Source: Dacryopinax spathularia (taxonomy: Eukaryota; Basidiomycota; Dacrymycetes; Dacrymycetales; Dacrymycetaceae). Taken from it: a stretch of 64,000 bases of DNA. Both the position numbers and the translations under genes were made by a program. The notes beneath the pieces were generated by a model. That model ran no database searches. It was given only the letters and a program-made list of their open reading frames with translations, and was not told the origin of the DNA. The stretch is taken from contig JBBPFI010000016.1 in assembly GCA_037974965.1 (NCBI GenBank), positions 62,001 to 126,000 of the forward strand, in the 5' to 3' direction. Positions 25,819 through 35,459 of this stretch are shown one piece after another. Numbering within the stretch: position 1 is the first letter of the stretch; every line of letters begins with the position of its first letter.

Positions 25819-28800
25819 ATGGACTTCCTCACCACCACCTACTCCCAACTCCGCCAAACCGCCCAAACCCAACTCACATCCGCCCTGACCCCTCCGAGCC
25901 AAACACTCCAAACAACAATAGACAAGCTCACCGACCGACTCCTCCAATCCCAGAACATCGCCGATCGGCGCGCTGCCCTCCTGGCCCTGAAGGGACTAGC
26001 GAGGGACGCGAAGCGCGAAGTTGGCCAGACGGCTCTGGAGGCGCTATTGGCCAGCTTGGAGAGGGACGCGGAGGTTGATCCTGAGGCTGGGAAGGCGGTG
26101 TTGGAGACGCTGTTGGTGCTGTGTGAGAGGGACGAGCTGGACGTCCCTCATCTTTCTGGCCAGCAGCAGCAGCAGCAGAGCGCAGCCTCGAGGGGGAAAG
26201 GGAAGGAAGACCTCGGTCTGCGACATACGGATATCCTGCTCCAGTCGCCTGAGCCCGTGCATACGCTTGTGAGGTTGTTGGGCCAGACGGGGTTTTATGT
26301 CCGGTTCGGGACGCTCCAGTTGTTGGGGGTGTTGTTGGCCAATAGGCCGAGTGTGGTCCAGGGGTATGTGCTTGCTGCTCCGCAGGGGGTTGGGAGTCTA
26401 GTGGGGGTGCTACAGGAAAGGAGGGAGATAATCCGGAATGGTGCGCTCTCCCATTTCCCTTCCTATCTCTCGCCTTGCCTCGCTTCATCCCAAGGCTACC
26501 AAGAGCTGACAACCCTCCAGAGGCCCTCTTTTTGTTGCAGAACCTCATAGCATCCAACGCCGACCTCCAGAAAATAGTCGCCTTCGAAGGCGCCTTCGAG
26601 CGCTTACTCGACATCGCCCAGTCCGAGGGAGGGACGGAGGGCGGTGTGGTGGCGCATGATTGTTTGCTTGCTGTGGAGGGGATGTTGAGGTTTAACGTTT
26701 CTAACCAGGTGCGTCTCCTTTCCCTCTCCTCCTGTTCTCTTTCTTTCCTGTGCTGTGCGCCTCTGCCCGCTCGGGGGGTGGCCAGACAGGAGAGAGGACA
26801 TATAGCGCGTAGTGCGCACGGGAGACGAGACAGACACAGGAAAAGAACAAACCACTGACAAGCGAACGCAGAACTACTTCCGCGAAACGTCCAACATCCC
26901 CCGACTCCCCCCCCTCCTCCTCTTCCCCTCCCCCCCTCCCAGCCCCACCGAGCCCGCGCCGCAGGGCTACGCACTCCAATTCTGGGACTCCCAAAAACTG
27001 GCCAACGCGACGTTGGTCGTTAGGCTCGTGCAGGTCTTGCTTGGTGGTGTGGGGGCGGGGAAGGAGATGAATCAGCTGGCGCTTTTGGCGAGTGGGATGA
27101 CTAGGGCGCTTGTGGAGCTTGGGTTGGCTAGTAATGCTCCTACTTCGCTCAAGATTCATGTACGTACGCCCCTTCCCCCATCTTCTTCTTCTCCTCAACT
27201 CTTCTCCTCTTTCCCTCTTCACCCTCCTCATGTCTCCCCTTCACCTTTCCGTCCCCCTTATCTGCTCTTCTCTTTTGAGCCGCCTAGTTGCGCGTCGAAA
27301 ACAAAGAAAGCTGACTCTCCGCGCCATAGGCCCTGCAAGCACTCCAAACCCTCCTCGCCTCCTCTCCCCCAAACCAACAGCTCCTCGCCTCCCTCTCCCT
27401 AACCCCGTACGCCTGGGCAGGAGGGGACGAATGGGACCGACTCCCCCCCCAACCCGCACTCGCCAGTCTAATCCGAACCGCCATATCAGGCGACCTAGGC
27501 GCGGCGGTCCTTTCCGGCGGCGCTGAAACCGCCCGGGAGGGATTGGAGTGCCGTTCTGCCGCAGTGGGGGCTTTTGAGAGCTTCCTCTCCTCTAACCCTG
27601 ATGGTGTCGAATTGATCCTCTCTGAGTTGGCCTTCCCGCCAGAAGGAGCAGACCCGACGCCCTTTGCTGACCCGCCTCTCCCGGCCGGTCAAGCGCTATT
27701 GCATGCTCTGACGGCGTTACCGAGCCCGGAAGTCGCGCCGCCGAGCTTGAACGGTCTCCCGCCTGCGAGGTTTAACACCTACCCTACGGTTTTTGCCTCT
27801 CAGCTGTTCGCGCATCTGCTCAGGACGGGGGAGCACGCCAAGTCCGTCGCCCGGCGAATAACGCTCCCCCTGCCCGGCTCCTCCCACCCCTCCCCAGAAG
27901 GACCAAAACCGCACACAGCCGACCCCGAAGAAGACGAAGAAGACGACCAACCCCCCACGCTCCTCCAAATCCTGATAGGCAACGTCAACCTCGCCCTGCG
28001 CGAGCAGATCCGCGCGCGTGAGGAAGGCAGGACACGGGAGGGGAGGGAATGGGATCGGGCGGCTGTGGCTTGGCTTTGTGTGCTGTGTGTCTGGATGTGG
28101 GAGAGTGTGGGTGGGGTGAGGGAGTTTTTGGAGGAGGGGGGGAATGTGCAGGTCGTGCGTCGTCTCTTCTTATTCCTCTAATCTCTCCCTGTCTCCACTT
28201 GTACTCCATCCCCTCCGTCCATCTGTTCCCCTTGCTTTGTGGATTGTGGGATGAGAAAATACTGACCATGATGCGCAGTTGATCCAACCGATCACTCAAG
28301 CGAGCGGGGTGGATCCGCTCGTCCAAGGGCTGGCGGCGTTCCTGCTCGGTACATGCTACGAATTCAACACCGACCCGGGGGAGATCACCCGGTGCGCTGC
28401 TTCCGCTTCCTATCCCCAAACAGCCACTAACGCAACACATATCCAGAGCCACACTCCACCCCATCCTGATGAAACACGTCGGCGCAGACCAGTTCGTGAA
28501 CCGTATGACACGCCTAAGGGAAGACGACCGATTTAAAGCCGTTACGCCCGAGTCGGCCGTGGTTGACCCAAGCACATTCCACAATGACGGGCCAGGATTC
28601 AGCGTGCCACCCTCGACGGACGGGCAGGTGGATGCGGAGGTATGGTTCGATTGGAGTTTTGTCGAATTTTGGAAGAATACGTATTGTGCGTCCCTTCTTT
28701 TCTTCCTTCTGGATTGCGACGTGAGTGGTGCTGATTGGGGGACAGTCTCGGTACAACGAGCGATCACATCCGACCCGAACGCTATCAAGCCCCCCGCTGG

Positions 28801-29368
28801 CGAATCACCCCAAACCCTCGCCCTCATCTCCTCCCTACAAGAAACGATCAAGTCCCAAGCCAAAGACCTCGAAGCTATGCAGCGAAAACTGGACGCCCTG
28901 CAGCGCGAGCGAGACGAAGAACGGGAGACGCTCGGCCGGGAGCTTGAGAAGCTTAATGCCCAGGTGGCAGAGATGAGCGAGGAGCTCCAGCTGGCTGCTG
29001 GACGGGAAAGGAGTCGGGATGATGCGCTGAGGGAGAAAGAGAGGGAGATCGATGCGCTAAAGCAGCAGCTGGTGGATGCGACGTTTGCGCCTGGCTCTGG
29101 TACCGCATTGGAACTTGCTGCATCCCCCGCACCGGCAGAAGCGGACGAAGAGTTAAAGAAGCAGGTTGCGGAGCTGGAACAGCAGCTCAAGGACGCGCAA
29201 GCGAAGGTCAAGGAGCAGGAAGAGCAGGTAGATGACGCGCTTGTTGCGCTTGACGAGCTCAGCCAGAAACGGAAGCGGGATAAGAAGCGGATGAGGGACG
29301 CTGGGCTGGAAGTGAGTGAGGACGAGGATGATGATGCCGAAGAGGATGGCGATCAGGACGAGGAGTAG
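25819..29368 (+). CDS. USO1: Vesicle-tethering factor Uso1/p115
   Basis: Long tether for ER-to-Golgi vesicles, acting at the cis-Golgi with SNAREs and Rab1/Ypt1. The N-terminal two thirds is an armadillo-like head starting DFLTTTYSQLRQTAQTQL. It has the repeats RRAALLALKGLARDAKREVG, LLGQTGFYVRFGTLQLLGVL and NEALFLLQNLIASN that mark this family. The last 190 residues or so form a coiled coil (from LQETIKSQAKDLEAMQRKLD). The protein ends in an acidic tail (VSEDEDDDAEEDGDQDEE) typical of p115. A short CAG run gives a poly-Gln insert near 26160. About eight introns were joined. The coiled coil is much shorter than in yeast Uso1 and closer to metazoan p115 in proportion. Confidence 0.93.
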
Positions 29369-29818
29369 AGCTCCTCGCGCATTTGGCGACGTATTCGTGA
29401 TGTCTCTTGCGGACTGGGAGGCCAAAGCTTATTTTTAAGCGCGTTAAGGCATAATTATGTATATCCCGCATTTGCCTTGACTCTGATATTACCACGGACG
29501 AGAGTGCCAGACGCTTCCGCCTCGATGTGCGTAGTCTTCTGTCCAATGGTTGGCGACGATCCAGAGCTACAAGCGATTTCGACTTTTCGCCAGCCTACGT
29601 ATTCGTACGAATTCTGCAGCATTCCCTGTTGTTCTTGTATCTTCCCGTTTGGTGCAGTGCACGTGACCGGCTATTTCGCCCTGAATTCGGTAACCGGACC
29701 GGTCCCCTACGGACTTCCCCGCATCATTCCCCACCTCCTTGCTGTCCCATCACCTACCCCGCACCTGCTCTTGTGACGGCAATACGCAGTCGAACGATTG
29801 AGAAGAGCAAAACTTACT

Positions 29819-30816
29819 ATGCCCCCTCCTGTTAAGCTGTCGTTGTTCTATGATATCACTTCGCCTTGGTCGTGGATCGCGTTCGAGGCGCTGAAGCGGT
29901 ATAAGAGGGCATGGAACCTGCAGATGGACTACCAACCGGTGCGTCTAGCTGCTCATCTTCCTTATCTTTCCGGTCGATCGCACCGGGCCACATGTGAGAG
30001 GGTAAGTTGGCCCAGTGAGCTCATGGGAGGTTGTAGATGTTCTTGGGCGCGGTTCTGATCGCGAGTAAGAACTCGGCTCCGGCTAGCGTACGTTCCATCC
30101 AGCTTCTTCACAATCCCTCCTTGACCTACTCTCAGGTACCCAACAAAGCCAAATGGATGGTCGGAGATCTCGCTCTGCTCTCGCAAGTGTACAATCGTAC
30201 GTCCAAACCCTCCCTCGTTCTAGCACCAGCTAACCATGTCGATCGTGCAGTCGACCTTCGCCTTCCGCCAGGATTCCCGTTCAACAAGGAGTACAACACC
30301 TTGAACGTGATGAGGTTCATGCGAGTATTGAAGCAGGAAAAACCGGATGTGATGGAGGAGGCGACGCAGAGGCTCTACGTGCGCCATTTGTGTTACTTGC
30401 TACGCTCCAAAGCTAACGGATGTGCCATTGTAGGAAGAGCTCTTCTCCCGTAACACACCAACAAACTCGCCCTCTTTCCTCCAAACCCTCACTCGCGACC
30501 CCGCCCTTTTGCAGCCCTCGGAGCTCAGTAGCATGCAGGAGAAGTCCCAGTCAGCGGAGAACAAAGCCGGCCTAAAGGCGGACGCCGAGAAGCTCGCAGA
30601 GGAGCAAGGCGCATTTGGGTTCCCATGGATTATTTGCGAGAAGGAGTCTGGCGAGAAGTGGAGTTTCTTTGGGAGCGACAGGATGTTGAGTATTTCACAT
30701 TGGTGATTCCTGCCTGTCACATGGAAGAAGCTGGGTGCTGACGGGTTTTCCTTAGGTTGGGGAAGGAATACCCGTATGTTGGCGTGGATCCGGAGGGGAG
30801 CAAGAGCAAGCTGTAA
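29819..30816 (+). CDS. Kappa-class glutathione S-transferase / DsbA-like oxidoreductase
   Basis: Thioredoxin-fold protein of the GSTK/HCCA-isomerase family, found in mitochondria or peroxisomes in other eukaryotes. It starts KLSLFYDITSPWSWIAFEAL; the Ser in SPWSW matches the GSTK catalytic serine. The helical insert contains NTLNVMRFMRVLKQEKPDVM. The C-terminal thioredoxin half has QGAFGFPWIICE and FFGSDRM, as in GSTK. Introns after DYQP (long, about 95 nt), PAS, VYN and the TQRLY region, and one within SHW, give a complete protein ending GSKSKL. That tail is a variant of a C-terminal SKL peroxisomal signal, with SKL as the final three residues, so peroxisomal targeting is likely. Confidence 0.9.
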
Positions 30817-31139
30817 TGTAGGGACCCGGAAGTTCTGGAATGCCAAGAAAACGGCTCTTCTGAAAAATAACCAATGGTCATTGAAACACTCCTCTCGTCG
30901 TAGGTAAACGAAGTATGCTCGACAAGATGTAGGACTGTCGTGGACTTCCTACTCCTACTTGGATCCACTGTGATCCACCCCGTGTTCCGAGTCATGCTGG
31001 GATCGGGTGCCGATCGGGACCGGGGCAAAGGGTCCAATCGGTCCGCTTTTGGAAGGCACATTCCCCAACTTTTGCAGTCCTCGTCCTTCACGCTCGTTAC
31101 CTCCTGCCTTCCACCTAGGTGGCTGTAGGTGTGAGCATC
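30817..31139. other. Intergenic region, GSTK to ABC protein
   Basis: There are 323 bases of spacer with the ABC-gene promoter. I see no ORF of interest and no clear TATA box. Confidence 0.5.
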
Positions 31140-33017
31140 ATGATGCTGAGGACAGTGAGCGCAACATGGAGAGGTAGACCGCCAATAGCCTGCCTCTCCC
31201 TCTCTCGGAACTTCCACTCCACCTTCCCCTCTACATCCTCCAATGCAGCCACGTGCACTGCGACAACAGCAAACGAAGATGACAAGAACATCATCATGCG
31301 GCTGCCGCACTGCAACGTATACCGGTTTGGAGAGGCACCACCGAGACCGCCATTGTTCAAGGACTTGGACTGGACGATCAAGGATGGAGAGGCTTGGGCC
31401 GTAGTGGGCACGGCCAGCAGCGGGAAGAACGAGTTGCTTGAGGTGCGCACTCTGTCTATGGCTCCAACATACCCATGCTCAACTTGTATCTAGACACTCC
31501 TTGGTCACTATCGCATTGTTCCTCCTCCTCCAGGGGGTATATGGCCCTTCCTGCGCTTCCTTCCACCAGACCAGCAAGACCCGCACAACGTGATCACCTC
31601 CGTATCATTCACCGCCCGGCCCAAATCCCTCGGGACAGGTTTCTACGACTACTCCGCCCGGTACGGAGCAATGCGAGACGAGGACAAGCTGACCGTTCGG
31701 GAGTCATTGATGCAGGAGGCAAAACGGGCGGGCGTGACCATGACCGAGGGGGAGCTGGATGAGATGGCGGAGATGCTGCATGTTACCGGGTACTTGGACT
31801 TGCCCTTGATCGCTATGTCCAATGGGCAGACTAGGAGAGCGAATATTCTGCGGAAGCTGCTCACGCGGCCGAAGGTGCTCCTTTTGGACGAGCCGCTGAG
31901 TGCGTCTATCCTTCTGCTCGTACTTGCAATAATACTCATCGGATGATCAGCTGGCTTGGACGTGCAACACCGCGCTCACCTTTCGCATGTACTGGGGAAT
32001 CTGCACAGCGCCCGCTCCCCACGCATCATCCTCGCCCTCCGTCCACAAGATCCCATACCACCCTGGACGACGCACATCGCCCTTGTCCGTGGTCCTGAAG
32101 TCGTCACAGGACCCGAAGATCAGTTCAGGGAAGAACTGGCGAGACACGCCAAGCACCATGCTGCCAGTGCCGGAAGAAAAGGACCGACCGATGAGGAGGT
32201 CAGGGCGATGAGGAAGGAGGGCGGACAGGTGTTGGTTGATATGAAGGATGTAAATGTGGCGTATAAGGACCGACATGTGAGTGTTTCTCCTTCATCGCGT
32301 GAATGCCACCAGACTGATGAGGGACAGGTCCTGAAAAACATTAACTGGACGATCCGTCAAGGCGAGCACTGGCATCTGCAAGGCCCGAACGGCTCGGGGA
32401 AGACGACCCTCCTCAGTCTCCTCACTGGCGACCACCCACAATCCTTCGTCCAAAAACACCTCCAGCTCTTCGGCCGGCATCGACGACAACACGCAACCCT
32501 GATGCTGCAACAGCAGATCGGTTTTGTCAGCCCAGAGCTGTTCAATGCCTTCCCTCGCCGGCTTGGCTCCGGCGCCCTCAGCGCTAGGGACGCCATAGGC
32601 ACAGGATTCGAGTGCACCTTCTCCTACCGCGTACGGACAGCAGACCAGGAGAAGACTATCGACTCCCTGCTCGAAGCCTTAGCGCCGGAATGGACTGCCA
32701 ACTTCCTAAAACAGCCATTCGCGACCCTCAAACCTGGCGAGCAGAGCCTAGTGCTCCTCATGCGCGCTATAGTCAACAAGCCCCGCCTGCTCATTCTCGA
32801 CGAAGTCTTCGCAGGAATGGACGACGAGATGGTCGGTCGGGCACGGCGGTTCTTGAAGGCTATGGTGCAGGAGGCGAATGACAAGGCTGATCGGGGCGAG
32901 GGGGAGGGGATGGCGGTTGTGTGGGTTAGTCATTGGGAGGAGGAGATGCCTTGGGCTTGGGAGCAGGGGGAGGTGAGGAGGATCAAGTTGCAGGAAGGGG
33001 AAGCGATTGTCAGCTGA
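31140..33017 (+). CDS. Twin ATP-binding-cassette protein, YDR061W/ModF-like, likely mitochondrial
   Basis: A soluble protein with two ABC nucleotide-binding domains and no membrane segments, related to yeast YDR061W and bacterial ModF; the role in fungi is unknown. It starts MMLRTVSATWRGRPP, and the first 40 residues are basic and Ser-rich with no acidic residues, like a mitochondrial presequence. NBD1 has an altered P-loop (GTASSGKNELLE, with Asn for Ser/Thr), a weak signature (MSNGQTRRANILR) and Walker B VLLLDEPLAGLD. NBD2 has a normal P-loop (GPNGSGKTTLLSLL), a signature-like LKPGEQSLVLLMRA and Walker B LLILDEVFAGMD, then the switch His in WVSHWEEE. Three introns (after LLE, at EPL, after DRH) were joined. 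Confidence 0.9.
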
Positions 33018-33028
33018 ATGCTGCACAT

Positions 33029-33092
33029 CATCTCCAAGCACGATCATCTCCAAGCACGATCATCTCCAAGCACGATCATCTCCAAGCACGAT
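33029..33092. repeat. 16-bp tandem repeat, four perfect copies
   Basis: CATCTCCAAGCACGAT is repeated four times without change, starting 12 bases after the stop codon of the ABC gene, so it lies in its 3' UTR. Perfect identity suggests recent expansion. Confidence 0.95.
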
Positions 33093-33226
33093 CTGTCAAA
33101 ACATCTGGCTGAACTTGGGAAGTGCCAGGACAATAATACCGGAGCGACATAGACGTTGTATCATTACACTTCTCCGGGCGCTACAGCTCCTTCTGACAGG
33201 ACTAATCCCCTCAGAGACCGGGTCTT

Positions 33227-33598
33227 TCAGAGCTTGTTGTACTTCACGCTTCCGCTCCCGGTGCTCTTATGCTCCAGGAAGTCCTATGAAAGACCGTTAG
33301 TTTCATTCCACCGGACAACCATGGAGCAAGGTGCGCACCTCCTTCTCCTTCGAGAATGCATGCCAGCCCATCCCAACCCCGAGACAACAAGCGAATGTCA
33401 CGACCCCGATTAGCGGGTATGTCTCGACAGGTACTCTTGACCAGAAGCCGCCCTGTTAGGTCCATCAGTGGTCGGTAGTGTTCGCTTAGATCGGTAGTCA
33501 CGTACTGAAGGTTTCGTGGCGTAAGTCCGGACGGCTAGACGCTGCGATTGTTGGCGGGCAGCCAAGCGTGCAACTGTTGTTGTTGAGCGTGCGAACAT
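33227..33598 (-). CDS. Small mitochondrial single-span protein A (NDUFA4/B12D-like)
   Basis: An 87-residue protein from three exons (33598-33506, 33452-33339, 33283-33227), all joined in phase 0. Residues 1-30 are a strong mitochondrial presequence (MFARSTTTVARLAARQQ, no acids, ending near RTYA). A single membrane span follows (YPLIGVVTFACCLGVGMGW), then a charged tail with DFLEH. The layout resembles the NDUFA4/B12D (MLRQ) family linked to respiratory complexes I/IV; this is an inference from shape, not a firm match. The next gene upstream (34300-34692) is its paralogue with the same exon pattern. Confidence 0.8.
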
Positions 33599-34299
33599 AT
33601 CGCTCTTGGTAATCTAAGAACCAAGTGTTGGCAATGGTGGGGCGTAGAGCCGTTGGTTGGTCTGAGACGGCGCGAGGAAGTGATGATCACTTCTCCAGGC
33701 GCTGTCCCTCAGTAGCACCGTATATATGACTTCCACCCCTTGCCCATCATACAGTATGACGCTGGCATCGTAAGCATACAATCAGCTCGCAACACAGCAA
33801 GGGATAGGCCTCGGGAGCTCAACCCGATCTCCCACGACCAATTCATCGGCATGTGGACCAAGGGCGCGGAGGTTCCGCCGTTGTTTCCCGCGGGGCGAAC
33901 CTTGTCCTCCCGCACAACGTGTGCACGGACGTCATTCCCGGATTCCTCGCCCTTCGCAAGAGTAGCGGCGTTTGGCTCGGCACTCGTCGGCTGGCACTGT
34001 CGGAACATTACAAGATGAAAAGCACGTGCATGAGGTTGGCAGAGGATCGTGTTTCGTCTTGTGCGCGTTCTATACGTACATAGGAGAGAATAGAGTATGC
34101 GGAGAAAGAGAAAAGAACAGTTGCTATCGCGATTTGAAACTGAAATATATCATCCGCCCTCCTTCCACATCATAGATAGTGGTCTAATCCCGTCCTCCAA
34201 CGCGGAGTGCTTCTGCAACATGCGAGAACAGGTGAAAGCGACAATGGTATCGACCCCTCAGAGCTCGGGCCCGGTGATGAGGTTAGGTATGCGAGTGGC
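33599..34299. other. Intergenic region between the two small mitochondrial genes
   Basis: A 700-base spacer with no supported gene. It includes the promoter of protein A and the 3' UTR of protein B. CGTATATATG at about 33718 is a possible TATA element about 120 bases upstream of gene A. Confidence 0.45.
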
Positions 34300-34692
34300 T
34301 TAGAAGCGCATGAGGCCTGGGTGCCGCTTGGGCTCGGCGAAGTCCTAACAGAGGGGGTCAACTTCTCTCTTCGGCTGAAGGTTAACCTCTGCTTTGGGGC
34401 AGAGCCAGCAAAGGTAACGTACCTCAGGAGCCATGAGCCATGTCCTGAAACCGGCAGCGAGGCCAACCGCGGAGACGGCAGTGGTGCCGATGACGAGTGG
34501 CAGGGAGTTGGGTGGGATGATGGACATGACGCCCTGCAGTTCTTGTCAACTATGGTTCCGATAGTTCGCAAAGCAAGGAGTACATACGTAAGGCCTGGGG
34601 TCACTAGCCAAATGGATCCCGCGGCGAGCCGCGGAGGTCCGGCCTTGCGCGAGAGCGCGGCGGGAGGTGTTGGCAAGTTGGCGAGCGAACAT
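34300..34692 (-). CDS. Small mitochondrial single-span protein B (paralogue of A)
   Basis: An 86-residue protein from three exons (34692-34588, 34533-34423, 34344-34300), all phase 0, exactly as in protein A. The presequence MFARQLANTSRRALAQ leads to RRGIHLA. It is followed by one membrane span (LPLVIGTTAVSAVGLAAG) and the tail PEDFAEPKRHPGLMRF. Both proteins share MFAR, a Gly at the second-exon start, a span after a Pro-rich turn, and DF at the third-exon start. Family placement (NDUFA4/B12D-like) is tentative; a respiratory-complex subunit is the most likely role. Confidence 0.8.
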
Positions 34693-34817
34693 TGTTTCAG
34701 AGTTGAGTGGGGTGGAAGTCTGTCTTAAAAGACGAAGCTGAGTAGAATGTCCTTGCAAGTAGTCCTTGAAGTGGTGCTGAGCGCTGAGTCTGCCTCATCG
34801 TAGGAGGAGGAAGGGCA

Positions 34818-34827
34818 GTTTATATAG
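34818..34827 (-). promoter_or_regulatory. TATA box of small mitochondrial protein B
   Basis: On the minus strand this reads CTATATAAAC, about 125-135 bases upstream of the ATG. It is a strong TATA match by sequence. Confidence 0.5.
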
Positions 34828-35303
34828 ACCGTTGCTCCTCCAGCTTGTCCGCAAGAGAGCATACTGAAGCATCAGTGTTCCGCCTACTGAATATTTCCAG
34901 GTTCAGTGGCCCGCACAGGAGAGCGGGGAACGGAGAGCAGTTAGCGCAGTGGAAGGGCCGAGTCGGGCGGTCAGTTCCTTGATGGGCATAGGGATGGCCA
35001 CAATCAGTCGACATCCTAAAATGGCAGCCTATCCACCCGCGTCTTTAGTATACTCTGAGTGGTTGCAAGGGGCTGGATGCGTACGAAAGTGATCAGGATT
35101 GCATTCATGACCAAACGGCGGAAGGCGGAAAAGTCAGGCCAGAGGAAGGATCCAGATATGTTCACCCTTCCCTCTCCGATCTCCATGCGGAACGGTCAGG
35201 GTCCAGATTGTGCCTGGGCCCGCTCCGCTCCGGAGGCGCCCGCCGCCGTTGTGTTCACAGGCTCAGCTTCCGCATCAGGGCCCGTTCATCTTACCCCGCA
35301 ACG

Positions 35304-35322
35304 CCGCCGTAACCACCGGCGG
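35304..35322. promoter_or_regulatory. CCGCCG-N7-CGGCGG inverted repeat
   Basis: A perfect 6-bp inverted repeat, CCGCCG TAACCAC CGGCGG, lies in the intergenic region. Everted CCG…CGG half-sites are the usual targets of fungal Zn2Cys6 regulators. No factor can be named, and chance is possible in GC-rich DNA. Confidence 0.3.
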
Positions 35323-35459
35323 AGGACAGCGCCGGCGGGTTCCCTAGGAGGCGGTGGCATAGGAAGGCGGTCCAGAATATTCGCCGTTATTTGTCACATT
35401 TGTCACATTGATAATGTTTAGGCCATAGTAAGGGGGTCCGCAAAGCCACCCGATGAGAC

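Larger units (their letters stand above)
34693..35459. other. Intergenic region upstream of protein B
   Basis: A 767-base spacer before the convergent-side end of beta-mannosidase. It contains a TATA-like site (34818-34827) and a GC-rich inverted repeat (35304-35322), both listed separately. The open frame at 35059-35421 (+) has no domain and is not called. Confidence 0.5.

Noticed and set aside
27985-29211. 408-codon open frame antisense to USO1
   Set aside because: Shadow of the coiled-coil exon; Ser/Cys-rich translation typical of antisense of Glu/Lys/Ala codons.
33029-33092. Possible CRISPR-like array
   Set aside because: Units are contiguous without spacers, only 16 bp, and the genome is eukaryotic; it is a minisatellite.
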